Assembly: GCA_038496445.1 (NCBI GenBank)
Contig: JALMLS010000314.1
Span: 1-39,864 of the forward strand
Source: Trichosphaerium sp. ATCC 40318
Taxonomy: Eukaryota > Discosea > Flabellinia > Trichosidae
DNA: 39,864 bases
Direction: 5' to 3'
Shown: positions 9,835-22,933 of the stretch, in pieces
Numbering within the stretch: the first letter of the stretch is position 1
Layout: each line of letters starts with the position of its first letter
The notes under the pieces: model-generated
The model's input: only the letters and a program-made list of their open reading frames with translations
The model's database searches: none
Told to the model about the DNA's origin: nothing
Position numbers and translations under genes: made by a program

Positions 9835-9969
9835 ATGGCAGATGAAGGTATCTCATCAGCGGGTACATGTTTCATAGATTTTGCCTGGTGTGGGTTTATC
9901 ACAGATGCAGGCATTTCAGTATTAACTGGTGCGCATACAATATATTTAGAAGGAACATCAGTAGCATAG
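9835..9969 (+). pseudogene. Remnant of an F-box/LRR gene (two LRRs)
   Basis: A 44-residue frame containing ADEGIS, TDAGISVLTGAHTIYL and a premature stop. It is recognisably the LRR type of the neighbouring F-box/LRR genes, with no F-box. It aligns in nucleotide sequence with the minus-strand remnant at 21241-21440, for example the shared GATGAAGGTATCTCAT and TAGATTT.GCCTGGTG. The two remnants lie in mirrored orientation inside the arms. Sequence to 10271 shows nothing else. Confidence 0.6.
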
Positions 9970-10271
9970 AATGGCCAGCATTGGTTGGTGAGTTTGTAGT
10001 TTTATTTACAAGGCAAATCCATGACTAGTACCATGAAATGCATTGTTCTAGCAAACAGATATCTGTAGCAACTCTATCAAGTATACAATATACATTCAAC
10101 ATAGTCTGTACTTGCGTTACATCAACCATTGATGAATAAACAAATAGCACTTGAACGTAGAACAAGGAAGCTACATTGGATTAGTTGTTTTGGTTTGGAT
10201 TATGCGATTTACTTGTTATAACATTGTTTATTTGTGTAAGGAGTATGGGTATTGCTTTTGCATTGTAGGTA

Positions 10272-13011
10272 CTACTTCTTTGTATTTTCGAGTTGGGCTA
10301 TTTTGGCAAGCAGAAGGGTGTTGCTCTCTTGTAGGCTAGTTATGGTTTGTGATAAGTTGATAATTTCTTGTTGTTTAGTTGAATTATCTTGCTTTAGTGC
10401 AATGACGGTTTTTGTTAAGTGGGCAATGTCTTGTCGCTGGGTTGCAGTGGTTTGCTGTAAATTCTCATTACTTTTTTTGAGTGAGGCCACCTTTGCTTTT
10501 TGTTTGAGATTGCCATAGTCAGTATTTGATTGTTTGTCATTAGTTGTGTCCATATCATGGGCAGCCCACAATTTTCTAATACAAAATATGAGTTTAATTA
10601 CAGAACAATTTGTCTTACCGGTTACTAATGAAATTATCTTCATTGTCAGAAAGATCATCATCTGAATCACCACCGACTAGCTCTGAAACTTTCTGTTTCT
10701 TTATCTTTTTATCTCCTTTCTTGGCTTTTTTTTTGATCCTTCTTTTCTTACTCTGCTCTTTTGGGGCAAGTTTGAGAACATAGCGAGCAACAGCTTGAGT
10801 ATCTGATTGCATACTGTTAGTTTATAGACCATAAATATACTGTTTGTTTTTGAATGTACCTTGTCCGACAACAAGCTCATCATACACTGCATTTGCAACT
10901 TTATCTTCTGTGACAGGTGTACCTAAGCTATCAACCAATGTGTAATGACTTTGGTAGCCTGGTTGTATTGGCTGTCCTCTTAACTTGTCGGTTGGTTGTA
11001 CCTTTTTATAATGCTTAATACAAATAGTGAACATATGTTGTCAGTGTACAGGGTATACATTGCCAGGAGTGACAAGACTCAAAATAACTGTTTTTTCTTT
11101 GGTTCCTCCATTGTCATATGAACAGGCATACTTTATACTCCGCTAAAGTGGAATCAACAACGGAATGTGACTTTGGTTTTGCATACTGTAAAATAAATGC
11201 CTTGACCATAGTATCCAGCATCCAAAGCACTCACAGTTCCGAAACCAGCCTTGACTATACTGTAAGCTGCTTTTTCAGTTGTTCCGTGAACCATCAATAT
11301 CACTGGTAACTAAACAGGTGTGAGTGTAAGATATTGTTGATGAACATCACCTGTCCTTCTGTACTGTCTTCTTTTAAATTGTATGTACTTTCATATTCCT
11401 GAGTGGGTATGGCATTGTATTTAATGAAAACGCTCTCTGTATACTTTCTGTTGATGTAATCTTGCTTTTTAAACAATTTTGGCAGTTCTCTAAAAAACAT
11501 ATGAATGGTTCATTAAAATGACTACATAAACTGCAAAATAAACGTACTGATGCCTGGTGTTTAGTATTTTGTTGGATCGACCAAAGTTTTCTGTCAAGAT
11601 TTCATTGTAAACAAGAGTCGCTTCAACAATGTTGTATTTGTCATAGCCATGCATTTTTGACATATCTTGCTGTAGGATTTTGAGTTCTCTTACCGCCACT
11701 CTGTCATTGGTATCAAGAAGATTCAGCATTCTATAGTGTGTCGCCTTTGTAATAACACCTCTTTGTTCAAAAATTGAATTGCAAAAACCAAAACATGACA
11801 TTAAACGCACGTGCTTTTAGATCTATCCCAAGAGTGTGCAAAATACAATCGTGGATTTAGATCCCACGTGTTTTTACTTTTTAATCCTTCAATGGTTTTA
11901 GAATTTGCTAAAGCAAAACAATATAGTGATACCTGTACTGTCATCTCGTTTTTGGATTGCATAGTGTCGGAGACGCAAAGTTGGCCATGTATTGTCAGGC
12001 AAATCCGACAAGATACCTTTCATTAAATGTTCATCTTGTTTCCATCTGAAAAACTACACAAAGCAGTTACATAGTATAGCAATTTGTGGACAGTACTTGG
12101 TCTATGCTATAGTGCTTGCATATAGAACAAATGAAGTAACAAATTCCTTTTTCCATTGCCAGTCTGAAATAATAACGTGTTGGCTAAAGTTGTATGATTA
12201 GTAAGAACTTACATATTTCATATTAGCATGCCAAATACCAAAGCCAGTGCTTAAGATTTTCTTCAGAGAAAAGAAAATTTCTCCATAGTTCACGGCTTTG
12301 TGTACCACTTGGACAGTGTTTTAAAAAAGTTATAAATGCTTCAACAGATCCAGGAACTTTTGAAATTACTCGTTCCAATAACATGAAAAGAAATTCTTGC
12401 CACTTTGTTTTGTGAGGTGATACAACTACAACCAAACAGTTTGTAAATTACGTTCAAACAATAAGTACAATAGTACCTGAATCAGTTATTCTACCTTCAT
12501 TAAGAGCGTCACTATTTGCAATAGCACTGATTAACAGGGGTATAGTTTTATTAAATCCTCTTTGCACTAAATAGCAACATGATTAAACACATGTTGTATC
12601 TCATATGTAATATTACCTGCAGCAATCAAAGCTGTCCTTCCATCTTCACCAACAGCCTCAATGTTCGCATTGGCATCAATTAGCAGTGACACCACCTTAT
12701 TGTGCCCATTACATGCTAAAATAGTAACATGAGTAAACACTTTGTATCTCGTAAGGCGTTACCTGCACGAATCAAAGATGTCCTCCCCTCTTCATCAACA
12801 TTCTCATTCACTTCAATTAATGATGAAACAATTTCGTTGTAGCCATTTTTTGCTACAATCAATCAGCTATTTGCATAGCAAGCAGTGCATACATACCTGT
12901 ATAACAAGACGCAAACCCGATGAGGCGGCTTGAAACGTGTAGTTCATCTTTAAAGGGGTGGTTGCCAACAAGATAATGTAATAAAGCGTCTTCACTCTGT
13001 GGTTCCCCCAT
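10272..13011 (-). CDS. Ankyrin-PARP protein A (poly-ADP-ribosyltransferase-like)
   Basis: Fifteen exons on the minus strand: 12897-13011, 12763-12852, 12617-12715, 12477-12566, 12232-12425, 12097-12183, 11933-12053, 11811-11886, 11548-11760, 11351-11489, 11187-11309, 11050-11142, 10860-11001, 10619-10802, 10272-10575; 689 residues, all phases consistent. Order: N-terminus, three ankyrin-like repeats (one per exon, phase-1 introns), a helical linker, the PARP catalytic region, a Lys-rich then Asp-rich tail, and a C-terminal coiled coil. Catalytic signatures: VHGT (His), GYYGQGIYFT (Tyr) and YDELVVG (Glu), i.e. an H-Y-E triad as in poly-ADP-ribosylating enzymes. The intron after TAT TTG is GC-AG (GCATGC), where gene B has GTATGC; read as GT-only, the gene would look truncated. 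The inferred role is ADP-ribosylation of partners bound by the ankyrin repeats, analogous to tankyrase. Confidence 0.88.
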
Positions 13012-13600
13012 GACACGTTGTCACTCTTGAAGTTATTGTAAAGCTTGTATTAAGCGGTGTGACTTGCTTCTCGGATTTTTCGGAAAGCTTAATTGGGTTT
13101 GTGTTTTGCTGAATGTCGTACTAACGCGATATTATTTTCGTCTTGATAAGTGTTGATTCGTAAAACAAAAAAAAAACGGTTTTGTATTTGCTAAACGAAT
13201 TTGTTTCCAAAAAGGTAGTAATCACGTTCCTTTATATTATTCAGTATTGTTTTTAGTGTTTGCTTAACGTTTCACAGTTACAAGCAGTCATAGCGCAATC
13301 AATTTAAATATTTACCCATACACTGTTAGCAATGCAACTATTGACATAGTGTCGCGATACCAGGTTAAAGCACAAGGGCATAAGTTGCGAACCGTTCACT
13401 TTTGTGCACATGATAATATTCCGACATGCTTGTTGTAGTAGTGGCTATTACTTCACACCCAACGGGTTGTATCAATAAAACAGCCACTAAAAGTATTGTG
13501 CTCACCAAAAAGAACTAGTTCAGTTAATAGAAAGAAAAACCTGCTTGCGCGGCAACTGGTGGCTTAAAAAGATTTTCCTCGTGTTTAAGTAAGGTCAATC
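10272..13600. repeat. Direct segmental duplication, copy A (ankyrin-PARP and upstream region)
   Basis: Same orientation as 29507-34880. Besides the gene, about 550 bp upstream align: TTGTCACTCTTGAAG just before the start codons, a TAGCGCAATCA box, a TTTGTGCAC segment and a GCTATTACTTCAC box. Divergence is far greater than between the inverted-repeat arms, so this duplication is older. Confidence 0.75.
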
Positions 13601-15268
13601 TATGCTATGTACGTAAGTTATAGGACGCGAAATAGCGTTATATCTCGGTATCTCATAGAGCCCGTTGGAACTTGTTTCAAGCTTATTTATAGATATGTTG
13701 CCCACCCGTATTGTAGGTATATTGGAATAATAACGGGCTACTTAGAACCCACTAGATGAACATGTAAGCCCACCATCTTGTTACATCCCTCTGTTACCCT
13801 TTTTGCTGCCGTTCTGCAAGCCATCATCCCTTTATCACCCAAGCCAATCTGCGAAGCCGCTAAACTCTTAAACCTACAATGTAAAGCCCTGGAATCTATC
13901 CTTCTTTCTGCCTACTGTACGCCAAGCAGTGAAGTTACTTCGGCCAATCAATAGTTAATAATCATGAACTATTTATATAGGCACAAAATACTAAAATCAA
14001 GTGTTGAGGTACCACTCAATTCTACTAACACTGCTTCCAAATACCCACACGAACTACACGCACAACATACATGCCTTTGAAAAAACAGGAATACCATGTG
14101 AGCATTCTATGCAGTAGCCAAATTTCGAGTTGCATGCATATAAAAACCCAATCAAAATTGTTCTTGATACGCTGTATCTACCTTGTTACCGTGCTTAACG
14201 CTATTGAGAATGCGTTCGAGTAAAGAATTTATGCTGTAGCGAATTTGCAAAGATATGTTTGCAAAGGTCTGCTACCAACCGACGTAAATAGACGGATTTG
14301 TTGTGACTTTTCTATAATTCGTTTTGGCTTTTAGGTCTCTCACAATACACAAAGCCCTTTTGTGGCTTGTGGTTTTTGCATAACAATGAGACAGTTTAAT
14401 AACCCAATATACACTGCACCACAATTTTGGCTATAGCCTTGTAACTGAAATGTTCGTGAAGACAAAGAAAAGTTAGTTGAAAAATGACATTTAAAGACGT
14501 TTCTAAAACAAATTGGTGAAAAGCTTTCTCGGCAAGTGCCTGCTGATAAAAATGCTCATAAACAAAACAATTTGTGCACTAGAAAATGCTATTAAACTTT
14601 CCTCCACTTTTTGGCACCTCTTTCGGCACAACTAGACCGTTTTCTAAGTTGTCACCCACGTGATAAAACAAAACAAATGAAAACCCTGTTAAACAGCGTA
14701 ATAGCATCAATGAACGAATTTCCACGCGTCGTAAAATTACTACCGCATCCCAGTGCACGGTTTTACGGATTTTCCCATTCATTTTGTAAAAGCTCTTTGA
14801 ACTCTAAAACAAACATCGTGTGTGGTTTTTCTAGCGTCGTGATAGTTTAAAAATACGACTGAATAGATTTTTGATGTAGTTTTTACGTATGAAGTTTCTT
14901 CTTTGGTAAAACTAGATTTACCTCTCCTGTACGATCGCGAAAGCACATCTAACAGGTACGTTACGCACATAACAGTTATAATATAAAACGAGATAACCGT
15001 TTATCCCCGTTCTGTACAAAAAGCTTTTCGGACCTTTTTTTTCTAAAACAACTCCTTCTTATCCCCACCTTTTGCTGTGGGTGTTATTTGAAAGGAAAAG
15101 TTCTTTTATTCTTTAACAACAAGGCCCACCTTTCGTTAAAAGATTAACGCGAAAATTAACGTCAACTTTTACGTGTATCACGTTACTACAATTATCTTGG
15201 CCTTTCGGCTTTGTTTTAAAAAAAAGCGAGTTAATCTAACTTGTCAACCTTCTAACGCTCTAAAGGTC
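13012..15268. other. Intergenic region upstream of PARP A and the fumarate reductase
   Basis: About 2.25 kb between divergent genes. The first 550 bp share ancestry with the region upstream of PARP gene B. From about 13600 to 15150 only short open frames without recognisable similarity are seen. A CACGTG lies at 14657-14662. An in-frame extension upstream of the fumarate reductase ATG (from 15173) has no targeting-peptide character and no ATG. Confidence 0.6.
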
Positions 15269-17783
<2,515 letters not shown>

Positions 17784-18082
17784 AACCAAGCTATCTCTCT
17801 CTACCTCTACTTGTTTATTAATCAAAAAAAAAACTACAACATCAGGAGAGCCCAATTGTAAACCTCCATTAAATCCATCAACAAACCAACCCTTTCTTTT
17901 CACACCCTTAGCTAGCTGTTTTTTTTTTCCTTGATTTTTCTTACTTTTTTTTTTTGGTTTCTCAAGAAAATTTGATTTCTCTCTCTGTTGCTGCTTCGTT
18001 ATTGAAAAACAATTGTTCCCCTCCTTAAATCTATAATCTCTCTACCGTTGTTGGTCTATGTGCTCAAAATTTTTATGGTTAG
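17784..18082. other. Gap between fumarate reductase and acyl-CoA oxidase
   Basis: About 300 bp, rich in pyrimidine and poly-T. It contains no ATG able to open the oxidase frame: the only two ATGs (18058, 18075) are in other frames. A T-rich acceptor (TTTATGGTTAG/GAAGCT) precedes the first recognised oxidase exon, so an unseen 5' exon or another start mechanism is needed. Confidence 0.6.
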
Positions 18083-20952
18083 GAAGCTGCAGCGGCGCTT
18101 GCAGAAAAAACTGAGCCAAAAAAACCAGAAGGAGGTTCTCAGTTTGTGGATTTTTCGAAACCAAACAATCCAATATCTCTCAAACCTGTTGGTGTTGCTA
18201 AGCCTGGAACAGTTGAAGGTCCTCTATGCGGTGGTACTGCTGATGAGTTACCAAACGAGCGTAAAAAGGCTACATTCGATATTGAAACAATGACGAATAT
18301 TTTGGACGGTGGTCCTAAAAAAACAGCCAGAAGACGTTGGGTATTGGCTCCAAGTGAAGACCATGGTCAATTTGAGAATCGTTATTACTGGGATAGACCA
18401 GAAATGATGAGCCAGCATATTAAAGGATTCATTGAGATTCACAAGCAGTTTGCTTTTAAATACTTGCCTACACGTGAGGAGATATCATGGATGACTGAAA
18501 ACACTATCATGAGTGGTACATTGATGAATCACTACGGATTGTACGGCTACGTTTTGATGAAAACGAAGTTCTCTTTGACTGATGTCTATTCAATTTTTGT
18601 GAACAACAGATTTTTTGTTTTTGTGTTTTTTCAGAAGCTGACGAATATCTTTTTCTCTTTTAGGTTCTTACCTACAATATCTGGAATGGCAAGCCCAGAT
18701 CAAGTTGCTGAATGGATACCTCAAATCATTACTATGCAAATCATCGGTGCTTACGCACAGACAGGTTCGTTTATTTTCTTTTTTTTTTTCAATAAAAACT
18801 CCTTTGATATTCTTGGATGCGTTGCTTCATTGGTACTTACTGTTTTTTTCAAAAAGAGCTTGGACATGGTTCTAACGTCAGAGGTCTACGTACAATGGCT
18901 ACTTATGACAAGGAGACAAAGACATTCATTATGAATACACCTACTTTACGTTCTATTAAATGGTGGCCTGGTACTCTTGGAAAAGTAGCAACACATGCTG
19001 TTGTATACGCACAACTCATCATTGATGGTAACGAATATGGTGTACATGTGTTCTTTATGCAAATACGTGATGAAAACCACAGACCTCTTCCTGGTATTGA
19101 ACTAGGTGATTTGGGACCAAAACTTGGAGATGGCGCTAATGATACTGGTTTTATGAGACTTGATAATGTCAGGTATGTCTTTCTTTATGATCATCACGTG
19201 TATTTTGATGAGTCTCTCTTTTGATGGTTTGTATTAATTGTTTGCTTTTCTTGTAGGATACCTTTGTTTAACATGTTGGCTCGTCATCAACAAGTTACAC
19301 CTGAAGGAGAGTATGTTAAGTCTGATAAGAAGAAAGATCCAAAGATGCACTATGCTACTATGATGTTTACTAGAGGTACCATGGTACGTGGTGCTGGTGG
19401 TTCTCTAGCTAGAGCTGTATGCATAGCAACACGCTACAGTTGTGTACGAAGGTACGTATCTCGCTAAACAAAAAAGCAAAAACGTTGTTATTGACCAAAA
19501 CGTTCAGACAAGGATTCGTCGATACTGATCAAGGTGTTCCTTACAAATCACCAGAAATGAAGATTATTGACTACCAAGTACAAAGGTATGTATTTTATCT
19601 AAATTAGCTTCACCAGTACTTTGTGCACGTGTTCGATGTTAAATTTTTTTTTCTTACTTTTTCTTCTTTTTAGGTACCGTCTCTTCAAGCAAATGGCTCT
19701 TGCGTATGCCATTAAGTTCTCTGGTAAATGGATGATACAAAGTTTCGCTGCTCTAGAAGGATCAAGCACCGCTACATCAATCATTTCAGACACGAAAGCG
19801 CTTAAAGAAGTAGCAGCTACCTCAGCTGGATTAAAAGGTTTATGTACCTTCCTTGTTGCTCAAGGTACGGCCTTTGAAATTTCTGTATTCCTTCTGATGA
19901 ACGATTAATAACTTGTTCAATAGGCATAGAAGACTGCAGAAAATGTTGTGGCGGTAATGGTTATCTCCTAAACTCAGGAGTTGCTGCACTTGCCGGAGAT
20001 TATGTTTGGCAAACAACTGCTGAAGGAGATTGGATTCTTCTCATGCTCTTGACAGCCAGGTTCTTGCTCAAGACACTTGGTAAGGTCCAACAAGGTAATA
20101 AGGTAACTGGACCTTGCGCCTACATGGCACCAGCAGGAGGTATGATTTCATCAAACAAACAACTTGCCAAAGACTTGTTTTGCTAATTTTTTACCAAGCG
20201 TCCAATTTTGATATTCGTTCTGCTGCTCCTAGAGCGCCTACTTGCGTAGAGGACTTTCTTGATCCTAAATTTTTGCTTGCTTGGTTCCACTACAGGTCCC
20301 TTTGTATTATTGTCGATGTTGAGAATAGATTCAAGAGGATGCTTGGAGAAGGAAAGAGTTATGCTGAAGTTTGGAATGCTAATTCTATCGAGTTGATAAA
20401 TGCAACAAAATCTCATTGTCTTGCTTTTATGCTGTCCAACTTCATCGATGAGATTCAGGATATCTCTGATGCTAAGTCAAGCCAAGCTTTGCATAAGGTT
20501 TGTGCGTTATTTGGTACTACCAGGATACTTGATGATAACTGGACAGGCTTATTTGATGCTAAAGGGTACGTTGTTTTTTGTTGGTTTTATTTCGTTTTTT
20601 TTTGTATTCCTCACGTGCTGATTGGTTTTTTTTCCAGTTTCGGTTTCTGTAAGCAAGCTGTTAGACAGCTTCTTGATGATTTAAGACCTGACGCCATATC
20701 TCTAACTGATGCTTGGGATATTCCTGACCGTGTATTGAACTCTACATTGGGTAGAAAAGACGGTACGAATGAAAAATACTTTTTAATCAACTAGCTGATT
20801 TCTCATGTTCAGGAAACGTCTATGAAGCGCTCTGGGAGGCTACAAAGAAAGCTCCATTTAACCAAAGAGATCCTTTTGTTGGTTTCAAAGAGTCTCTAGC
20901 ACCTCACTTGGATAAAGAGTTCTTGAAGCGCCATAACAAATCAAATCTTTAA
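18083..20952 (+). CDS. Acyl-CoA oxidase, peroxisomal (5' exon unresolved)
   Basis: Ten exons: 18083-18540, 18664-18764, 18857-19172, 19257-19451, 19508-19585, 19674-19864, 19924-20139, 20199-20565, 20638-20762, 20813-20952; 728 residues plus a missing start, phases consistent. Acyl-CoA oxidases make trans-2-enoyl-CoA and H2O2, the first step of peroxisomal beta-oxidation. Signatures: TFDIETMTNILDG near the usual N-terminus, HYGLFLPT, IGAYAQTELGHGSNVRGL, ATYD, SIKWWPGTLGK, RIPLFNML and CCGGNGY (flavin/substrate region). Two C-terminal ACOX helical domains follow, ending GRKDGNVYEALWE. The last three residues, SNL after basic residues, fit a PTS1 variant. About 55 extra residues, Ala/Lys/Pro-rich, precede the conserved start. 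The first exon enters at an acceptor and no ATG opens it. Introns 3, 5 and 8 each contain CACGTG. ATAAATAAAG near 21005 may be the polyadenylation signal. Confidence 0.9.
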
Positions 20953-21240
20953 CTGTTCTAAAAACCTCTCTTGTTGAAGTTTTTTTCACCTTGTGTATCT
21001 ATCAATAAATAAAGAGCAACTTTTATTGCAACACTTGTTTGAAGGTTTACATTGCAAACATATGCAAAGCTTATTGTAAGGCCTATCTGAGTTTTGTTCT
21101 AGAGCACAAAGTTTTTCTGTCACTTAAATTGATTTGTATGTACACCTGAAAGTGGTACAAGCAAATCGACTTTTGTATGTACATAAAAGATTAATGGTGT
21201 GTACACCTGCAAGGTATCTCATACATGAACGTGTGATGGC
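20953..21240. other. Intergenic region downstream of acyl-CoA oxidase
   Basis: It holds the likely polyadenylation signal (ATAAATAAAG near 21005). No further gene seen. Confidence 0.5.
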
Positions 21241-21710
21241 TTAACAACTTGAAAGATCTATGCTCTTGACACCAACCAATACTGAAACACCGTTTGTTAC
21301 TAATGTTCCTCCTAAATTAATTGTATGTAACATGCTAGCGCTGAAAAGCCTACATTTGTGATGAACACGCACCAGGCCAAATCTATAGAATGTGTACCTG
21401 TAATGAGATACCTTCATCTTTTACAGATATAAGATAACTTAATTTGTTAACCAAGCAACTTTGACAAAAAGAATCTGAACTTAGAATGCCAGTTTTGTAT
21501 GGTACTCCAGCAAGGGTTTATTCCAATAAACCTGAGGTATTTAACAAGAGGCAACAATCCTGAGTCTATGATACCAGTACAGTGTAAGGTCAAACAATGT
21601 GCACCAACGATATGTTTTGATCCTTCATCTGTTACGTTTCCCCATACAATCTCTAAGGAGAGAACAACAGAAAGATATGATTGATTTTTATCTGTAGGGC
21701 TGTTTAACAC
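21241..21710 (-). pseudogene. Decayed F-box/LRR gene fragment
   Basis: On the minus strand, 21447-21710 encodes an 87-residue frame with one and a half LRRs (NVTDEGSKHIVGAHCLTLH). It is followed, in shifted frames and across stops, by further LRR text: KDEGIS, then HTINLGGTLVTNGVSVL and GVKSIDLSSC ending at TAA (21241). No F-box was found. It matches the plus-strand remnant at 9835, suggesting an older, now ragged inward extension of the inverted repeat. Confidence 0.65.
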
Positions 21711-22060
21711 TATTTTGGTGTTCTTCAGAAGCGGGATTCCGCCAATACGAGAATAACACGTGATACGAATTCTAATGTAACCAACATGATGGTGAACTAT
21801 GCCTGATAAATATTTACAAGCTTTGAGAAACGAGATATCGAGATCCGCTGTCGGACGACGTAAAAAGTTGGACTTTAAGAGAATGCTAGCCTTATGGTAA
21901 CAAGTTTGCCGATGTGATTGCGATCTAGCTACCTTGAAGCTTGTGATACTAAACTTATGCCATCAACACCAAGTTTACACTATCTTAACCACTTTACGAA
22001 CTTAACCTACACCAATAGTTTTATTTGAAATTGGCGTAGCAGGCCAACCAACTTAGTGTA
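21711..22060. other. Upstream region of the right-arm MORN-like gene
   Basis: 350 bp homologous to the inner left arm, more diverged than the outer arm, with the shared CACGTG at 21757-21762. No gene. Confidence 0.6.
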
Positions 22061-22573
22061 ATGGCTTCGTCGCTTTTGGGCTTACCCACTGAACTTCACT
22101 ATATCATTACATCTATTGATAACTCTGTTTTTATAGTTTGGCCACTACTATGCAAGCAAACAGCAACGACATCTAGATTCTCATACGATTTGGTAAAAAA
22201 CGGTGTTTTTAAAAAGTGGGCCTTTCAACAGCTTGTAGAAGTACAATCTTTTACTATGGGCGTACGTGATGGTCAGTGTAAACAATGGTATAAGAATGGA
22301 ACCAAAAAGAGCGAACTTGGGTTTAAAAACGGACAAAGAAGTGGCGTATCAAGGAAATGGTATCAAAACGGACAACTCTATGAAGTTTGTTGCTACAACA
22401 ATAATGTATTAGAAGGGGATTGTACTAAATGGTACGCTAGTGGTAAGGTGTACATGAAAAAGACATACAAAGAGGGTAAGGAAATAGGTAAATCCGAGTA
22501 TTGGAATGAAGATGGTACAATTGAAAAAGCATACATTATTGATAAGAATAGAAAGCGCACGTGGTTGCATTAA
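22061..22573 (+). CDS. F-box-like protein with MORN-type repeats (right-arm copy)
   Basis: 170 residues, intact, the partner of 6196-6708. About eight substitutions separate the copies, including Lys/Asn and Val/Ile in the F-box-like part and Leu/Gln, Thr/Lys and His/Tyr in the first MORN-like repeat. This is the most diverged gene pair of the arms. Both frames are open, so both copies may be functional. Confidence 0.75.
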   Translation: MASSLLGLPTELHYIITSIDNSVFIVWPLLCKQTATTSRFSYDLVKNGVFKKWAFQQLVEVQSFTMGVRDGQCKQWYKNGTKKSELGFKNGQRSGVSRKWYQNGQLYEVCCYNNNVLEGDCTKWYASGKVYMKKTYKEGKEIGKSEYWNEDGTIEKAYIIDKNRKRTWLH

Positions 22574-22933
22574 AAAACAAGATTTGGTGTCAAAATAAAT
22601 TGATACTTTTTACAGTGTTTCCACACCTAGTTCCTCAACAAAAGCAAGGAATGAATGCATTTGTAAGTCAATGCTGCTTTCAACTGGTTTTGTGTTTGTA
22701 ATGCATCGAATCAATGTCATTAGAAAATAAAACAAGCGTGCCTAATCAACAAACAGTGGAGACTTCAAGTCCTGTATACGAGGCACACACATATTGCCCT
22801 GGTGAATTTAAGCTCTTACAAATGTTGTATGTGAGGTTGGAAAAAAGTTTGAGCGGCCAGTGACAGGTGGATTAACATTGAAGTATTTTTATTAATAGAA
22901 CACTGACTAAGGTGTTTGAAAATGTCTTTTCGC
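22574..22933. other. Convergent intergenic region, right arm
   Basis: 360 bp, counterpart of 5847-6195. Nothing further recognised. Confidence 0.6.

Noticed and set aside
12184-12240. Premature TAA truncating ankyrin-PARP A after WYLAC
   Set aside because: A GC-AG intron at the site of gene B's GT-AG intron removes the stop, and the following exon matches gene B in frame.
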